Shown piece after piece: positions 8,582-17,088 of a stretch of DNA of 64,000 nucleotides. Made by a program: the position numbers and the translations under genes. The notes under the pieces are model-generated. The model saw nothing but the letters and a program-made list of their open reading frames with translations. It had not been told where the DNA came from and did no database searches. Every line of letters starts with the position of its first letter. Position 1 is the first letter of the stretch. Location: the NCBI RefSeq assembly GCF_023498005.1, contig NZ_CP097289.1, forward strand, positions 9,486,001-9,550,000, given 5' to 3'. Source of the DNA: Streptomyces durmitorensis (GTDB taxonomy: Bacteria; Actinomycetota; Actinomycetes; Streptomycetales; Streptomycetaceae).

Positions 8582-10057
8582 GTGGGCATCCGCAGACCCG
8601 CCATATCGACCGCCGTGGCCGCCGCCCTCATCGGGTCGTTCGGCGTGCCGATCGTCGCGGGCACCGCATCCGCGGAGGACGGTGCCGCCACCGTGCGCGA
8701 GGACTTCGACGGCGACGGCTATCAGGACGTCGCCGTCTCCGCCCCCGGCGCGAAGATCGGCGGCCACGCCTGGGCCGGCTACATCACGATCAGTTACGGA
8801 TCGGCCAACGGCGTCGACTCCGCGCGCACCACGGTCATCACCCAGGACACCCCCGATGTGCCCGGCGCCTCCGGCGACAACCAGGTCTTCGGCTCCGCGA
8901 TGATCTCCCGCGACCTGGACGGTGACGGCCTGACCGACCTGGCGGTGGTCGCCCGCGATCACCGGCCGGAGAACAACGTCAACGGATCGGTGATCGTCCT
9001 GTGGGGCCGGAAGACCGGCATCTCCGGCGAGGGCGCGGTCCGCATCGACGCACCGGCCAATGCCCAGGTCGGCGACGACCTCACCGCGGGCGACTTCGAC
9101 AGCGACGGGCACACGGACCTGTTCATGCGCAACGGCGAGGACTACGACTACCACGACGTGCTGTACGGCCCCTTCAGCCGTGACGGCGTCCCCGCCCGCG
9201 AGCGGCAGGTGCAGGTGTACAGCACCGACAACACCATCAACTCGACCGCCGCGGGCGACTTCAACGGCGACGGCATCGAGGATCTCGCGACCTTCTACGT
9301 CTACGAGAACCACGCCGAGGGCGGCAAGCTCTGGCTCGGTACCAAGGACGGCCTGTCCACCGTCCCCCAGCGCCTGAACTCCTCGTCCAGCACGGCCGTG
9401 GCCGACTTCGACCAGGACGGCTACGCCGATCTCGCCACCCGCATCTTCCCGAACGGCGACACCGAGGGCACCGAGGAGGACCCCGGCACCGTCAAGATCT
9501 ACTACGGTTCGCCCTCCGGCCCCAGCCAGACCCGTACGCAGACGATCACGCAGAGCACGGCGGGCGTGCCCGGGGCGAGCGAGAAGGGTGACCAGTTCGG
9601 CGGGCGGCTGAGCGCGGGCGATGCGAACGGCGACGGATACCCCGACCTGGCCGTCGGCGTCCCCGGCGAGGCGATCGGCTCGAAGGCGAAAGCCGGCGCG
9701 GTGGTGCTGCTCAAGGGCGCCAAGGGCGGGCTCACCGGCACGAGTGCGCAGGCGTTCCACCAGGACACGGCGGACGTGCCGGGTGTCGCGGAGTCCGGCG
9801 ACGTGTTCGGCGGGTCGGCGCGTCTGCTCGACGTGACGGGCGACGGCAAGGCGGACCTGGCCGCGGGTGCGCCCGGCGAGAACCTGGATGCCGTCGTGAA
9901 CGGCGGCGCGGTGTGGCTGCTGCGCGGCGCGGCCTCCGGCCTGACGGCCTCGAAGTCGGTCGCGCAGAACCCGCAGGACCTCGGGGCACCGGCGGCGAAG
10001 GCGTTGTTCGGCGCGAACCTGAGCGGCGACAACGGCCCCGGCACGCTGATCCCCTAG
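8582..10057 (+). CDS. Secreted FG-GAP/integrin-alpha-like repeat protein
   Basis: A 491-residue exported protein: Arg-rich start, hydrophobic core and cleavage near TASAED. It carries about seven FG-GAP blades, each with a calcium loop of the form DxDGDGxxDLAV (for example DFDGDGYQDVAV, DLDGDGLTDLAV, DFNGDGIEDLAT, DANGDGYPDLAV), predicting an integrin-alpha-like beta-propeller outside the cell. GTG 8582 is chosen because AAGGAGGAAC lies just upstream and the signal peptide follows. Function in Streptomyces is unknown; adhesion or polymer binding is likely. A paralogue starts at 40422. Confidence 0.9.
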   Translation: MGIRRPAISTAVAAALIGSFGVPIVAGTASAEDGAATVREDFDGDGYQDVAVSAPGAKIGGHAWAGYITISYGSANGVDSARTTVITQDTPDVPGASGDNQVFGSAMISRDLDGDGLTDLAVVARDHRPENNVNGSVIVLWGRKTGISGEGAVRIDAPANAQVGDDLTAGDFDSDGHTDLFMRNGEDYDYHDVLYGPFSRDGVPARERQVQVYSTDNTINSTAAGDFNGDGIEDLATFYVYENHAEGGKLWLGTKDGLSTVPQRLNSSSSTAVADFDQDGYADLATRIFPNGDTEGTEEDPGTVKIYYGSPSGPSQTRTQTITQSTAGVPGASEKGDQFGGRLSAGDANGDGYPDLAVGVPGEAIGSKAKAGAVVLLKGAKGGLTGTSAQAFHQDTADVPGVAESGDVFGGSARLLDVTGDGKADLAAGAPGENLDAVVNGGAVWLLRGAASGLTASKSVAQNPQDLGAPAAKALFGANLSGDNGPGTLIP

Positions 10058-10114
10058 CGCGCGCAGCACGATCACGGTCACGACCGGGTCCTCGGTGGTG
10101 CGTGGGACCGCTGT

Positions 10115-10120
10115 TAGCCT
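10115..10120 (+). promoter_or_regulatory. -10 box of a leaderless promoter
   Basis: TAGCCT ends 6 nt before the ATG at 10127, a spacing that puts the transcription start on or next to the A of the start codon. No Shine-Dalgarno sequence is present, so the MFS gene is probably translated from a leaderless mRNA. Confidence 0.6.
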
Positions 10121-10126
10121 GCGCCC

Positions 10127-11428
10127 ATGATCAAGGGGAGATCGCGCGGCCGAATAGCTCACATGGCGGGGGCCAACAGGTCAGAGCGTGTGCTGATCCT
10201 GGCCAGCTTCGTGAACCGAGTCGGCAATGGCCTCTTCAACACGGCGGCGGCGCTCTACTTCACGTTGGTCGTGGATCTACCGGCGGTGCAGGTGGGTGCC
10301 GCCCTCACTGTTGCCGGACTGATCGGCCTGCTCGCGGGGATACCGGGAGGTCACCTGGCCGATCGACGTGGGCCGCGCACGATCATGATGCTCGCCCTGG
10401 CGGTTCAAGCAGTGGCGATGTCCGCTCTCGTGCTTGTCGACAGCTGGGCTGCCCTCACCGTCATCGCCACCGTCGACCAGCTTGCCGCAGCCGCTGCCGG
10501 CGCGGCCTGGGGAGCCCTCGTGGTCCGGGTCGGTACCGACCGGCCGGCGTTGTTCAGGGCAAAGCTCCGTACTTACGTCAATCTGGGCGTCGTCCTGGGA
10601 ACCGTGGGCGCCGGCTTTGCGGTGACAGCGAATACGCGTACCGCCTACAGCGTGCTGATTCTCGGCAACGCGGCCAGCTTCGCCCTGTGCGCCCTGTTCC
10701 TGTTCCTGCTCCCCAACTACAGAGCCTTGGCGTCACCGCCGCAGCAGCGCCGCTGGATCGCTCTCACCGACCGGCCGTTCGTGGCCTTCACCGCCCTCTA
10801 CGGTGCGATGGGGCTGCAGTACCCGGTCGTGTCCCTGCTTCTGCCGATCTGGATCTCGTCGCACACGGACGCACCGCGCTGGACCGTGGCCGCGGTGTCC
10901 GCGATCAATGCTGGGGTCTGCGTCCTCCTGCAGACCAGAATCGGATCCCGCATCGAAACCCCTCGCGACGGCGGCAGAGCGTTCCGCACGGCAGGCCTGC
11001 TCTTCCTCCTCAGCTGTCCGATGATGGCCCTGACCGCGCACACTCCCGTGTGGGCGGCCGCCGGCCTCGTGGTCGCGGCGATCTTCGTCCACAGCCTCGG
11101 CGAGATATGGGAGTCCTCGGCCGGCTTCGCCCTTGGCTTCGGCCTGGCACCGGACCATGCCCAAGGCCAGTACCAAGGGCTTCTGGGGCTCGGCTTCAGC
11201 GCAGGCCAGGCGCTCGCTCCCGCCATCCTCACCACCGTCGTGCTTGGCCTTGGCACGGCGGGCTGGCTGCTCCTCGGCGCGTTCTTCGCCGCTCTGGGCG
11301 CTGTTGGCCCATCGATTGAACGCTGGGGCACGCGAACGCGTTCTCGACAGGAAGCTGAAGTTGCCGGATCGAGCCCAGCGGCCGGAGGCGGTCGCCTCTA
11401 CCCTGCATCGGGTGATGACAGCCGATGA
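10127..11428 (+). CDS. MFS transporter (12 TM, efflux-type)
   Basis: A 433-residue membrane protein with about 12 hydrophobic segments. The motif-A loop between TM2 and TM3 reads GGHLADRRGPRTIMM, the usual MFS signature. The open N-terminus and the half-to-half pattern fit drug or metabolite exporters; the substrate is unknown. ATG 10127 follows a TAGCCT -10 box without a ribosome site, so the mRNA is probably leaderless; a second in-frame ATG at 10163 is the alternative. The 3' end overlaps the start of a nucleotidyltransferase gene of the antibiotic-inactivating type, so a shared resistance role is possible but unproven. Confidence 0.88.
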   Translation: MIKGRSRGRIAHMAGANRSERVLILASFVNRVGNGLFNTAAALYFTLVVDLPAVQVGAALTVAGLIGLLAGIPGGHLADRRGPRTIMMLALAVQAVAMSALVLVDSWAALTVIATVDQLAAAAAGAAWGALVVRVGTDRPALFRAKLRTYVNLGVVLGTVGAGFAVTANTRTAYSVLILGNAASFALCALFLFLLPNYRALASPPQQRRWIALTDRPFVAFTALYGAMGLQYPVVSLLLPIWISSHTDAPRWTVAAVSAINAGVCVLLQTRIGSRIETPRDGGRAFRTAGLLFLLSCPMMALTAHTPVWAAAGLVVAAIFVHSLGEIWESSAGFALGFGLAPDHAQGQYQGLLGLGFSAGQALAPAILTTVVLGLGTAGWLLLGAFFAALGAVGPSIERWGTRTRSRQEAEVAGSSPAAGGGRLYPASGDDSR

Positions 11429-11906
11429 TGTGTTGCTCGTCCTGGCCCTGTTGCGGCGAGCGAAGGTGGATGTCTGGATCGGTGGAGGATGGGGGATCGA
11501 TGCACTGCTCGGCGAGCAGACCCGGGACCACCGGGACCTGGACCTGATGCACCGGCAGGACCAGGAAGCCGCCGTGTTGGCGGCGCTCTCGGCGGAAGGC
11601 TTCGTCGAGAGCCTGGACTTCAGGCCCATCCGATTCGTCATGACGGCTCCGGACGGGCGAGAGATCGACCTTCACCCGCTGGTCTTCTCCGACGACGGCT
11701 CAGCAGTGCAGGCATCACCCGATCCGCGGAGCCCTTTCGTCTACCCCTCGGCGTGCTTCGTGACGGGCGCCGTCCACGGGACGCCCGTCCCCTGCCTGTC
11801 CGCCGAGCAGCAGGTCTACTTCCACCAGGGATACGAACCGTCGGAGCACGACCGGCACGACATGGCGCAGCTGCGCCGCGTATTCGGGATCGCCACGCAC
11901 TTCTGA
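11415..11906 (+). CDS. Nucleotidyltransferase, lincosamide/aminoglycoside-resistance type
   Basis: A 163-residue protein with the nucleotidyltransferase core IGGGWGIDALLGEQTRDHRD and LDL, in which GGW and the following acidic pair bind nucleotide and metal. This arrangement is seen in LnuA/ANT(2'')-like enzymes that adenylylate lincosamides or aminoglycosides and in many uncharacterised relatives. ATG 11415 (or GTG 11412) overlaps the end of the MFS gene by 14 bp, pointing to translational coupling. A chromosomal resistance or a housekeeping small-molecule adenylylation role are both possible; specificity cannot be read from the sequence. Confidence 0.78.
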   Translation: MTADDVLLVLALLRRAKVDVWIGGGWGIDALLGEQTRDHRDLDLMHRQDQEAAVLAALSAEGFVESLDFRPIRFVMTAPDGREIDLHPLVFSDDGSAVQASPDPRSPFVYPSACFVTGAVHGTPVPCLSAEQQVYFHQGYEPSEHDRHDMAQLRRVFGIATHF

Positions 11907-11927
11907 CGCGGCCTCGACGATCTCTGG

Positions 11928-12740
11928 TCAGGGTTTCAGCGCCACCGCGCCGAACTGCGGCAGTACGGCGGCGGAGTTGGACTCAGCGCGCCATTGCGAG
12001 CACGACACGAGGCCGGGGGTGACGAGGTTCAGGCCGTCGAAGAAGGAGCTGATCTCCGCACGGCTGCGGGCGGTGATCGGCGGGGTGGCGTTCTCGTTCC
12101 AGAACTTCATGGCCTCGACGTTGCCCTCACCACCGAGATCGGTGTCGGTGGTGGGGTGAGTCAGGGCGAGATAGCTGCCTGAGGGGACGGAATCCATGAT
12201 CCGGCGCACGATGTGCTGTGCCTCGTCCGTATCGAGAACGAAGTTGAGGATGCCCAGCATCATGACCGCGACGGGCCGGTCGAGGTCGAGGGCTGCCGAT
12301 GCGCCCTCCACGATGCCGTCGGGGTGGTGGACATCGGCGTCGATGTAGGCAGTTGCTCCCTGCCGAGTACCGGTCAGCAGACTGCGGGCGTGGACCAGCA
12401 CGATGGGGTCGTTGTCGACGTAGACGATGCGCGACTCGGGTGCGATCCGTTGGGCGATCTCGTGGGTGTTGTCCAGGGTCGGCAGTCCGGTGCCGATGTC
12501 CAGGAACTGCCGCACTCCGCAGTCGGCGGTCAGGAATCGGACCGAGCGGCCGAGGAAGTGGCGGTCGGCGCGGGCCACGTCCCGGATCACCGGGAACATC
12601 GTGGCGACCTGGTCACCGACTTGCTGGTCGATCTCGTAGTTGTCCTTGCCGCCGATCCAGTAGTTCCACACGCGTGCGTTGTGCGCGACCCCGGTGTTCA
12701 GCCTGCCCGACACATCCGACGGGTGCTGTCTCTCACTCAC
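11928..12740 (-). CDS. SAM-dependent methyltransferase, DUF574 family
   Basis: A 270-residue protein with the family opening NTGVAHNARVWNYWIGGKDNY and the SAM-binding motif QFLDIGTGLPT followed by RIVYVDNDPIVL. DUF574 (PF04672) methyltransferases are abundant in Streptomyces and mostly uncharacterised. The GTG start at 12738-12740 overlaps the stop of the upstream hypothetical gene as GTGA, so the pair is probably translationally coupled. All motif I and II residues are present, so it should be active. Substrate unknown. Confidence 0.92.
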   Translation of the reverse strand: MSERQHPSDVSGRLNTGVAHNARVWNYWIGGKDNYEIDQQVGDQVATMFPVIRDVARADRHFLGRSVRFLTADCGVRQFLDIGTGLPTLDNTHEIAQRIAPESRIVYVDNDPIVLVHARSLLTGTRQGATAYIDADVHHPDGIVEGASAALDLDRPVAVMMLGILNFVLDTDEAQHIVRRIMDSVPSGSYLALTHPTTDTDLGGEGNVEAMKFWNENATPPITARSRAEISSFFDGLNLVTPGLVSCSQWRAESNSAAVLPQFGAVALKP

Positions 12741-13165
12741 GTCTTCCCCTTCTCTCGCCCACCCGCGAGGTGTTCACGGCGAGCAACGCCGCGGCGGCAA
12801 CGGAACGTGGTGCCATTGTGATGCACGTAGATCACGGCGTCCGGGGATTCGGCGTTCCCGAGGCTCAGGTCGCGTGGTGGACTCAGGTTGGGGGCGGCAG
12901 GACCTCGACGATCAGGGCCGTGCCCGTCAGCGGTGCCGCCCCCGATGTCCCACAACGGCCGGAGCCGGCCGTCCCCGGCAAAGGCGCTCCGGCGTCCACC
13001 CTCCTCAGGTCCCATCAGGCTCAGCGTTATCTGCCGAGCGGCCTCGGCCAGAAACTCCCAGAACGCCACGGGCACGGGGCAAAGATCACCGATCTCGATG
13101 AGAACGCCGAGCGCCATCTCCCACTCCTGGCGTGCGATGTCCTCACGGACATCCCCGACCGTCAC
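12737..13165 (-). CDS. Hypothetical protein coupled to DUF574 methyltransferase
   Basis: A 142-residue protein I do not recognise. Its first 55 residues are well-ordered and helical (EDIARQEWEMALGVLIEIGD, then PVPVAFWEFLAEAARQITLS), while the rest is Gly/Arg-rich and low-complexity. It is supported as a gene by GCGGAG 6 nt upstream of the GTG at 13163-13165 and by a 4-nt GTGA overlap with the methyltransferase. The weak C-terminal half could mean a frameshift or an unstructured tail. It may assist or direct the methyltransferase, which is inference from coupling only. Confidence 0.55.
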   Translation of the reverse strand: MTVGDVREDIARQEWEMALGVLIEIGDLCPVPVAFWEFLAEAARQITLSLMGPEEGGRRSAFAGDGRLRPLWDIGGGTADGHGPDRRGPAAPNLSPPRDLSLGNAESPDAVIYVHHNGTTFRCRRGVARREHLAGGREKGKT

Positions 13166-13323
13166 GCCGTTCTCCGCCGTGGCATACCAGCCGCCGCGGA
13201 GGGTGACAGGGTGCGATGCCCGTCATCTCCGGGCAGAGTTGAGCGCGACGGTAATGCCAAATGTGCACATGGTGGAAGAAAGCTGAACTGACGCGAGGTG
13301 CTCTCGCGGAACCGGGGCGATCA

Positions 13324-14148
13324 ATGTTCCGTACGCAGGCGGCCGACGACGGCGACGAGCTGCTTGCCAGGCTCGGGGCGCTGACTGCCCGGGCCCGGGA
13401 GCTCGCGGAGATGCAGCGCTCCCGGGTCGAGCTGGCAGTGGCCCTGCAGCGAGGCATGCTGCCCCACGACCTTCCGCAGCCTCCGGGCATCCGGCTGGCC
13501 GTGGGCTACATGCCCGCAAACCACGGGCTCAACGTCGGGGGAGACTGGTATGACGCCTTCACCATGGCCGACGGCCGTATCGGCCTGTCCATCGGAGACG
13601 TGCAGGGGCACAACATCAAGGCCGCCGCGTTCATGGGGCAGGTCCGTGTGGGACTGCGTGCGCTTGCCTCGGTCACGGGCGACCCCGGGGAGCTGCTCGC
13701 GCGTACCAACGATCTCCTGGTTTCTCTGGGCGAGGACCTCTTCGCCACGTGCACCTTTCTCCGGCTCGATCCGGCCACCGGCGTCCTGGAGTGCGCTCGG
13801 GCCGGCCACATCCCCCACATCTGGGCCACGGCGGACGGCCGATCCGGTGTCGACGAAGGAGAATGCGGCCCCCCGCTCGGCGTACTCGAAGGGGCCGAGT
13901 ACCCCGTGGTGTGCCACCGGCTCACCACGGGTGGCGTCGTCGTACTGCTGACCGACGGTGTGGTGGAGGGGCCGACACTGAGCCTCGATGAAGGCCTGCG
14001 CCGGGTGACGCGGCTCGCCGAGGTCACGGCCGCTGCCGGACTGGGCATCAACACTCTCGCAGGCGGTGTCATGCGGCTGGCGGACACGGTGGGGCATGAG
14101 GACGACGCCGCCGTCCTCATCATCGGCCACGACGACGGCGCCCCGTAG
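13324..14148 (+). CDS. PP2C-type (SpoIIE family) protein phosphatase
   Basis: A 274-residue phosphatase. A short N-terminal coiled coil (about 10-45, ELLARLGALTARARELAEMQ) leads into the PP2C domain. Metal-binding Asp residues are visible in GGDWYDAF, IGDVQGHN, LLTDGVVEG and EDDAAVLII. No PAS, GAF or kinase domain is attached, unlike many Streptomyces RsbU-type relatives, so the coiled coil is the only candidate sensory or dimerisation element. ATG 13324 is chosen because homologous sequence begins there; ATG 13261 adds 21 residues. It probably dephosphorylates an anti-sigma-factor antagonist. Confidence 0.88.
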   Translation: MFRTQAADDGDELLARLGALTARARELAEMQRSRVELAVALQRGMLPHDLPQPPGIRLAVGYMPANHGLNVGGDWYDAFTMADGRIGLSIGDVQGHNIKAAAFMGQVRVGLRALASVTGDPGELLARTNDLLVSLGEDLFATCTFLRLDPATGVLECARAGHIPHIWATADGRSGVDEGECGPPLGVLEGAEYPVVCHRLTTGGVVVLLTDGVVEGPTLSLDEGLRRVTRLAEVTAAAGLGINTLAGGVMRLADTVGHEDDAAVLIIGHDDGAP

Positions 14149-14229
14149 ACGTGCCCACCGCACCATTGCGGACGCGCCCGGACACTGACGCGGGCGCTCG
14201 CATGGCCGAAATGGTCCGCGCGGTGTCTG

Positions 14230-15267
14230 ATGGCTGCTGTGTTGGTGACCCGGCGGTTCCGGCTGTCCTTGGAGGTAGTCCTCAAGACACTGGCTGTTGC
14301 CGCCTGCTACTACGTGGCCGGGCGGCTGGGCCTGCTCGGTCGACTCACCGTCGAGGGAGTGATCGTCACCCCCATCTGGCCGCCCACGGGCCTCGCCGTT
14401 GCCGCACTGCTTGTCTACGGCGTGTCGGTCTGGCCCGGGATCGCCATCGGGTCGTTCCTCGTCATCGCGTCGCTCGCCACCCCGCAGCCCGCCACATTCA
14501 TCACCGTCGCGGGCAACACCATCGCCCCGCTCTGCGCCTATCTGATGCTGCGAGCGGTCGGTTTCCGGCTCGGGATCTCGCGTGTGCGGGACGGCCTCGC
14601 CCTGGTCTTCCTCGGAGGGCTCGGCGCCATGCTGATCAGTGCCACGGCGGGGGTCGGGCCGCAGGTGGTGACCGGTGGACTGGCGACGGGGAAGTTCTGG
14701 TCCGTATGGCTGGCCTGGTGGGTGGGTGATGCGATGGGCGTCCTGCTCATCACACCGCTCCTGCTCGTCCTGGCGGGAGCCGCCGGACCACTGAAACTGA
14801 GGCGCTGGAAGGAAATGGTGTGCCTCGGCCTCGTGGCCGTGATCGTCGTGCCCGTGGCCGTGCTCGGCGAATTGAGCCTGCTTTTCCTCGTCTTTCCGCT
14901 GCTCATCTGGGCGGCGCTGCGCTTCCAGCTGGCCGGGAGCATGCTGTGCGCGCTGTTCGCGTCCGTGCTCACCACGTTCGAGGCGAATACGCAGCAAGGC
15001 GCCTTCCTCCACCTGTCGGCCATCGAGGTCATGACCAAACTCCAGGCATTCAACGGTGCCGCCGCGCTGACGGCGCTCTTGCTGTCCGCCATGGTCGCCG
15101 AACAGCGCGCCACCCGACGATCGGTGCAGAGCGCCTGCCGGGAACTCGCCGAGGTACTGGAGCACCTCGCCGCGGGGGAATCCCCACCCGAACTGTCCGC
15201 CAAGGAAGCCACCGGCGCCCGCACGGCCGACAGGGCGTCGGGGACCCGCCGCGACCAAGAAAAGTAG
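14230..15267 (+). CDS. MASE1-domain integral membrane protein
   Basis: A 345-residue protein with about eight to nine transmembrane segments matching the MASE1 sensory domain (VIVTPIWPPTGLAVAALLVYG and SVWLAWWVGDAMGVLLITPLLL are typical). MASE1 is usually joined to GGDEF, EAL or kinase output domains; here it ends in a soluble coiled tail of about 60 residues (EQRATRRSVQSACRELAEVL) with no output domain. It lies 80 bp after the PP2C phosphatase gene on the same strand, so it may be the membrane sensor partner of that phosphatase. Ligand unknown. The start ATG 14230 lacks a clear ribosome site. Confidence 0.82.
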   Translation: MAAVLVTRRFRLSLEVVLKTLAVAACYYVAGRLGLLGRLTVEGVIVTPIWPPTGLAVAALLVYGVSVWPGIAIGSFLVIASLATPQPATFITVAGNTIAPLCAYLMLRAVGFRLGISRVRDGLALVFLGGLGAMLISATAGVGPQVVTGGLATGKFWSVWLAWWVGDAMGVLLITPLLLVLAGAAGPLKLRRWKEMVCLGLVAVIVVPVAVLGELSLLFLVFPLLIWAALRFQLAGSMLCALFASVLTTFEANTQQGAFLHLSAIEVMTKLQAFNGAAALTALLLSAMVAEQRATRRSVQSACRELAEVLEHLAAGESPPELSAKEATGARTADRASGTRRDQEK

Positions 15268-15328
15268 CCGGGTCCGCTCCTGAGGCATCCGCTGCCGGCA
15301 TGGCCGGGGTGCGCGGGCGCCCGCCACG

Positions 15329-15334
15329 TACGCT
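15329..15334 (+). promoter_or_regulatory. -10 box of a leaderless promoter for the sirtuin gene
   Basis: TACGCT ends 7 nt before the ATG at 15342, with no ribosome-binding sequence between, the arrangement of a leaderless Streptomyces promoter. Confidence 0.55.
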
Positions 15335-15341
15335 GGCAGCT

Positions 15342-16235
15342 ATGCGGATGCGCCCCACACTGACCTGGGAGCCCACTGGCGGCCTGCTCCCGGCCGTGAC
15401 CGACCTCGCGCCTGTCGTCGAGGCGGTGCGCGGGGGAGGAGTCGCCGTGCTGAGCGGGGCCGGGCTCTCCACCGAGTCAGGTATCCCGGACTACCGAGGG
15501 GAGAACGGTTCCCTGCGTCGGCACACCCCCATGACGTACCAGGAGTTCGTCGGCGCCGAGCAGGCCCGGCAACGGTACTGGGCCCGCAGCCAGCTGGGGT
15601 GGAGGGCCATGACGCGGGCCCGCCCGAATGCCGGTCATCGTGCTGTGACCGCCTTGCTCGACGCAGGCCTGCTCACCGGCGTGATCACACAGAACGTCGA
15701 CGGGCTGCAGCAGTCCGCCGGGGCCCGGGACGTCATCGAGCTCCATGGGAGCCTGAGCAGGGTCGTGTGCCTGGCCTGCGGGCAGAGCAGCTCCCGTTCA
15801 GAACTCGACCACCGACTGCGTGAGGCCAATCCGCGGTTCGAGGATGACGCCGAGCGGCACCGAGCGGCGCGGGTCAATCCGGACGGTGACGTGGAACTGC
15901 CCGACGAGGCGGTCCGTGAGTTCCGGGTGGTGGCGTGTTCGGCCTGTGGCAACGGGGTTCTCAAGCCCGATGTCGTGTTCTTCGGAGAGAACGTGCCTCC
16001 CGAGCGCGTTGCGGCGTGCCGGGACCTCGTCGAGGAAGCCGCCGTTCTGCTCGTGCTCGGCTCCTCCCTCACCGTCATGTCCGGGCTGCGCTTCGTGCGT
16101 CAGGCGGCACAGTCCGGCACGCCGGTCCTGATCGTCAATCAGGGGCCGACCCGAGGTGACCGTTGGGCCACGCAGCGCGTCGCACTGCCCCTCGGAGAGG
16201 CGCTGCCCGCCCTGGTGGCCCAGGTGTGTCCCTGA
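15342..16235 (+). CDS. Sir2-family NAD-dependent protein deacylase
   Basis: A 297-residue sirtuin. NAD-binding motifs GAGLSTESGIPDYRG (39-53) and TQNVDG (116-121) are complete, the catalytic base is His135 in ELHGS, and the zinc ribbon has both Cys pairs (Cys143/146 and Cys199/202). It should remove acetyl or other acyl groups from lysine using NAD+. The helical module between the zinc pairs is typical of Actinobacterial class II-like sirtuins. ATG 15342 follows a TACGCT -10 box at leaderless spacing. The gene converges on peptidase E with only 12 bp between stops. Confidence 0.94.
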   Translation: MRMRPTLTWEPTGGLLPAVTDLAPVVEAVRGGGVAVLSGAGLSTESGIPDYRGENGSLRRHTPMTYQEFVGAEQARQRYWARSQLGWRAMTRARPNAGHRAVTALLDAGLLTGVITQNVDGLQQSAGARDVIELHGSLSRVVCLACGQSSSRSELDHRLREANPRFEDDAERHRAARVNPDGDVELPDEAVREFRVVACSACGNGVLKPDVVFFGENVPPERVAACRDLVEEAAVLLVLGSSLTVMSGLRFVRQAAQSGTPVLIVNQGPTRGDRWATQRVALPLGEALPALVAQVCP

Positions 16236-16247
16236 GGCCGAGAGGGC

Positions 16248-16991
16248 TCAGGCATGGGTGGCCACGGTGTCGAAGTGGGCCTGTGCGGTGAGGAGTTCGG
16301 ACGCATCGGAGCCGGTGGGGAGTTCGCGCGGGCGTGTGCCGCGGGTGAAGAGGCGGGCCGGGTTCTCGCCGCCGAGCGTGGCGCGGTCCTCCTGCACGCG
16401 AAGCCAGGATCCCTCCCGCAGGCCGAGCACGGGGACGTCGTTCTCCTCGAGGAACTCGGTGAGACGCTCCTCGCGCGTCTCTCCCTTGTGAGTGGAGGCC
16501 GGGTCCGGGTCGAGGAAATGCGGGTTGATCTGGAAGGGGACGAGGCCAAGGCACGCGAAGGACGGGGGCTGCACGATGGGCATGTCGTTGGTGGTGCGCA
16601 GGGTGGGAGCGGCCATGTTCGTGCCGGCGCTGGCGCCCATGTAGGGCAGCCCGGCACGTACGGCATCACGCAGGGCGTCGCGCAGTCCGGTCCGGTACAG
16701 CGCGCTCAGCAGGCGGAAGGAGTTGCCGCCGCCGACGAAGACCGCGTCGGCCTGTGCGAGTGAGGACAGCGGGGCGCCGTCCTCGTGCACGCCGCGGACG
16801 TCGATGCCGCACGGGGCGAGCGCGTCGCGGACCTTGGCCGTGTAGGCGTCGTGGTCGGCGAGGGCGTAGGGGACGAAGGCGAGGCGGGCGCGCTCGGGGA
16901 GGAATCCGGTGACGGTGTCGAGGGCGTGGGCGAGGTAGCCGCGGCCGTGCTGGGTGGAGTTGGAGAGCAGCAGCAGGTTCGTCCGGGTCAA
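16248..16991 (-). CDS. pepE: Peptidase E (alpha-aspartyl dipeptidase, S51)
   Basis: A 247-residue enzyme splitting Asp-X dipeptides. The nucleophile is Ser121 in MGASAGTNMA, with Asp136 and His158 (INPHFLDPDP) at the positions expected from E. coli PepE (Ser120, Asp135, His157). The start is a TTG at 16989-16991: AAGGAG lies 6 nt upstream and the next residues RTNLLLLSNST are the conserved family opening. Intracellular, peptide turnover. The longer open frame upstream is only the shadow of the IclR gene. Confidence 0.9.
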   Translation of the reverse strand: MTRTNLLLLSNSTQHGRGYLAHALDTVTGFLPERARLAFVPYALADHDAYTAKVRDALAPCGIDVRGVHEDGAPLSSLAQADAVFVGGGNSFRLLSALYRTGLRDALRDAVRAGLPYMGASAGTNMAAPTLRTTNDMPIVQPPSFACLGLVPFQINPHFLDPDPASTHKGETREERLTEFLEENDVPVLGLREGSWLRVQEDRATLGGENPARLFTRGTRPRELPTGSDASELLTAQAHFDTVATHA

Positions 16992-17088
16992 CTCAGGCTC
17001 CTTGCGGGGTATTTCGGCATTGGGGTGGTGGGTTGCTCGCGTGACGTGGGTGGTGGCGGCGGCGGGTGGCCGTCGTGCGGCGTCTCGC

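Noticed and set aside
8531..10162. Long minus-strand open frame opposite the FG-GAP gene
   Set aside because: Shadow frame produced by codon bias; no start context or family match.
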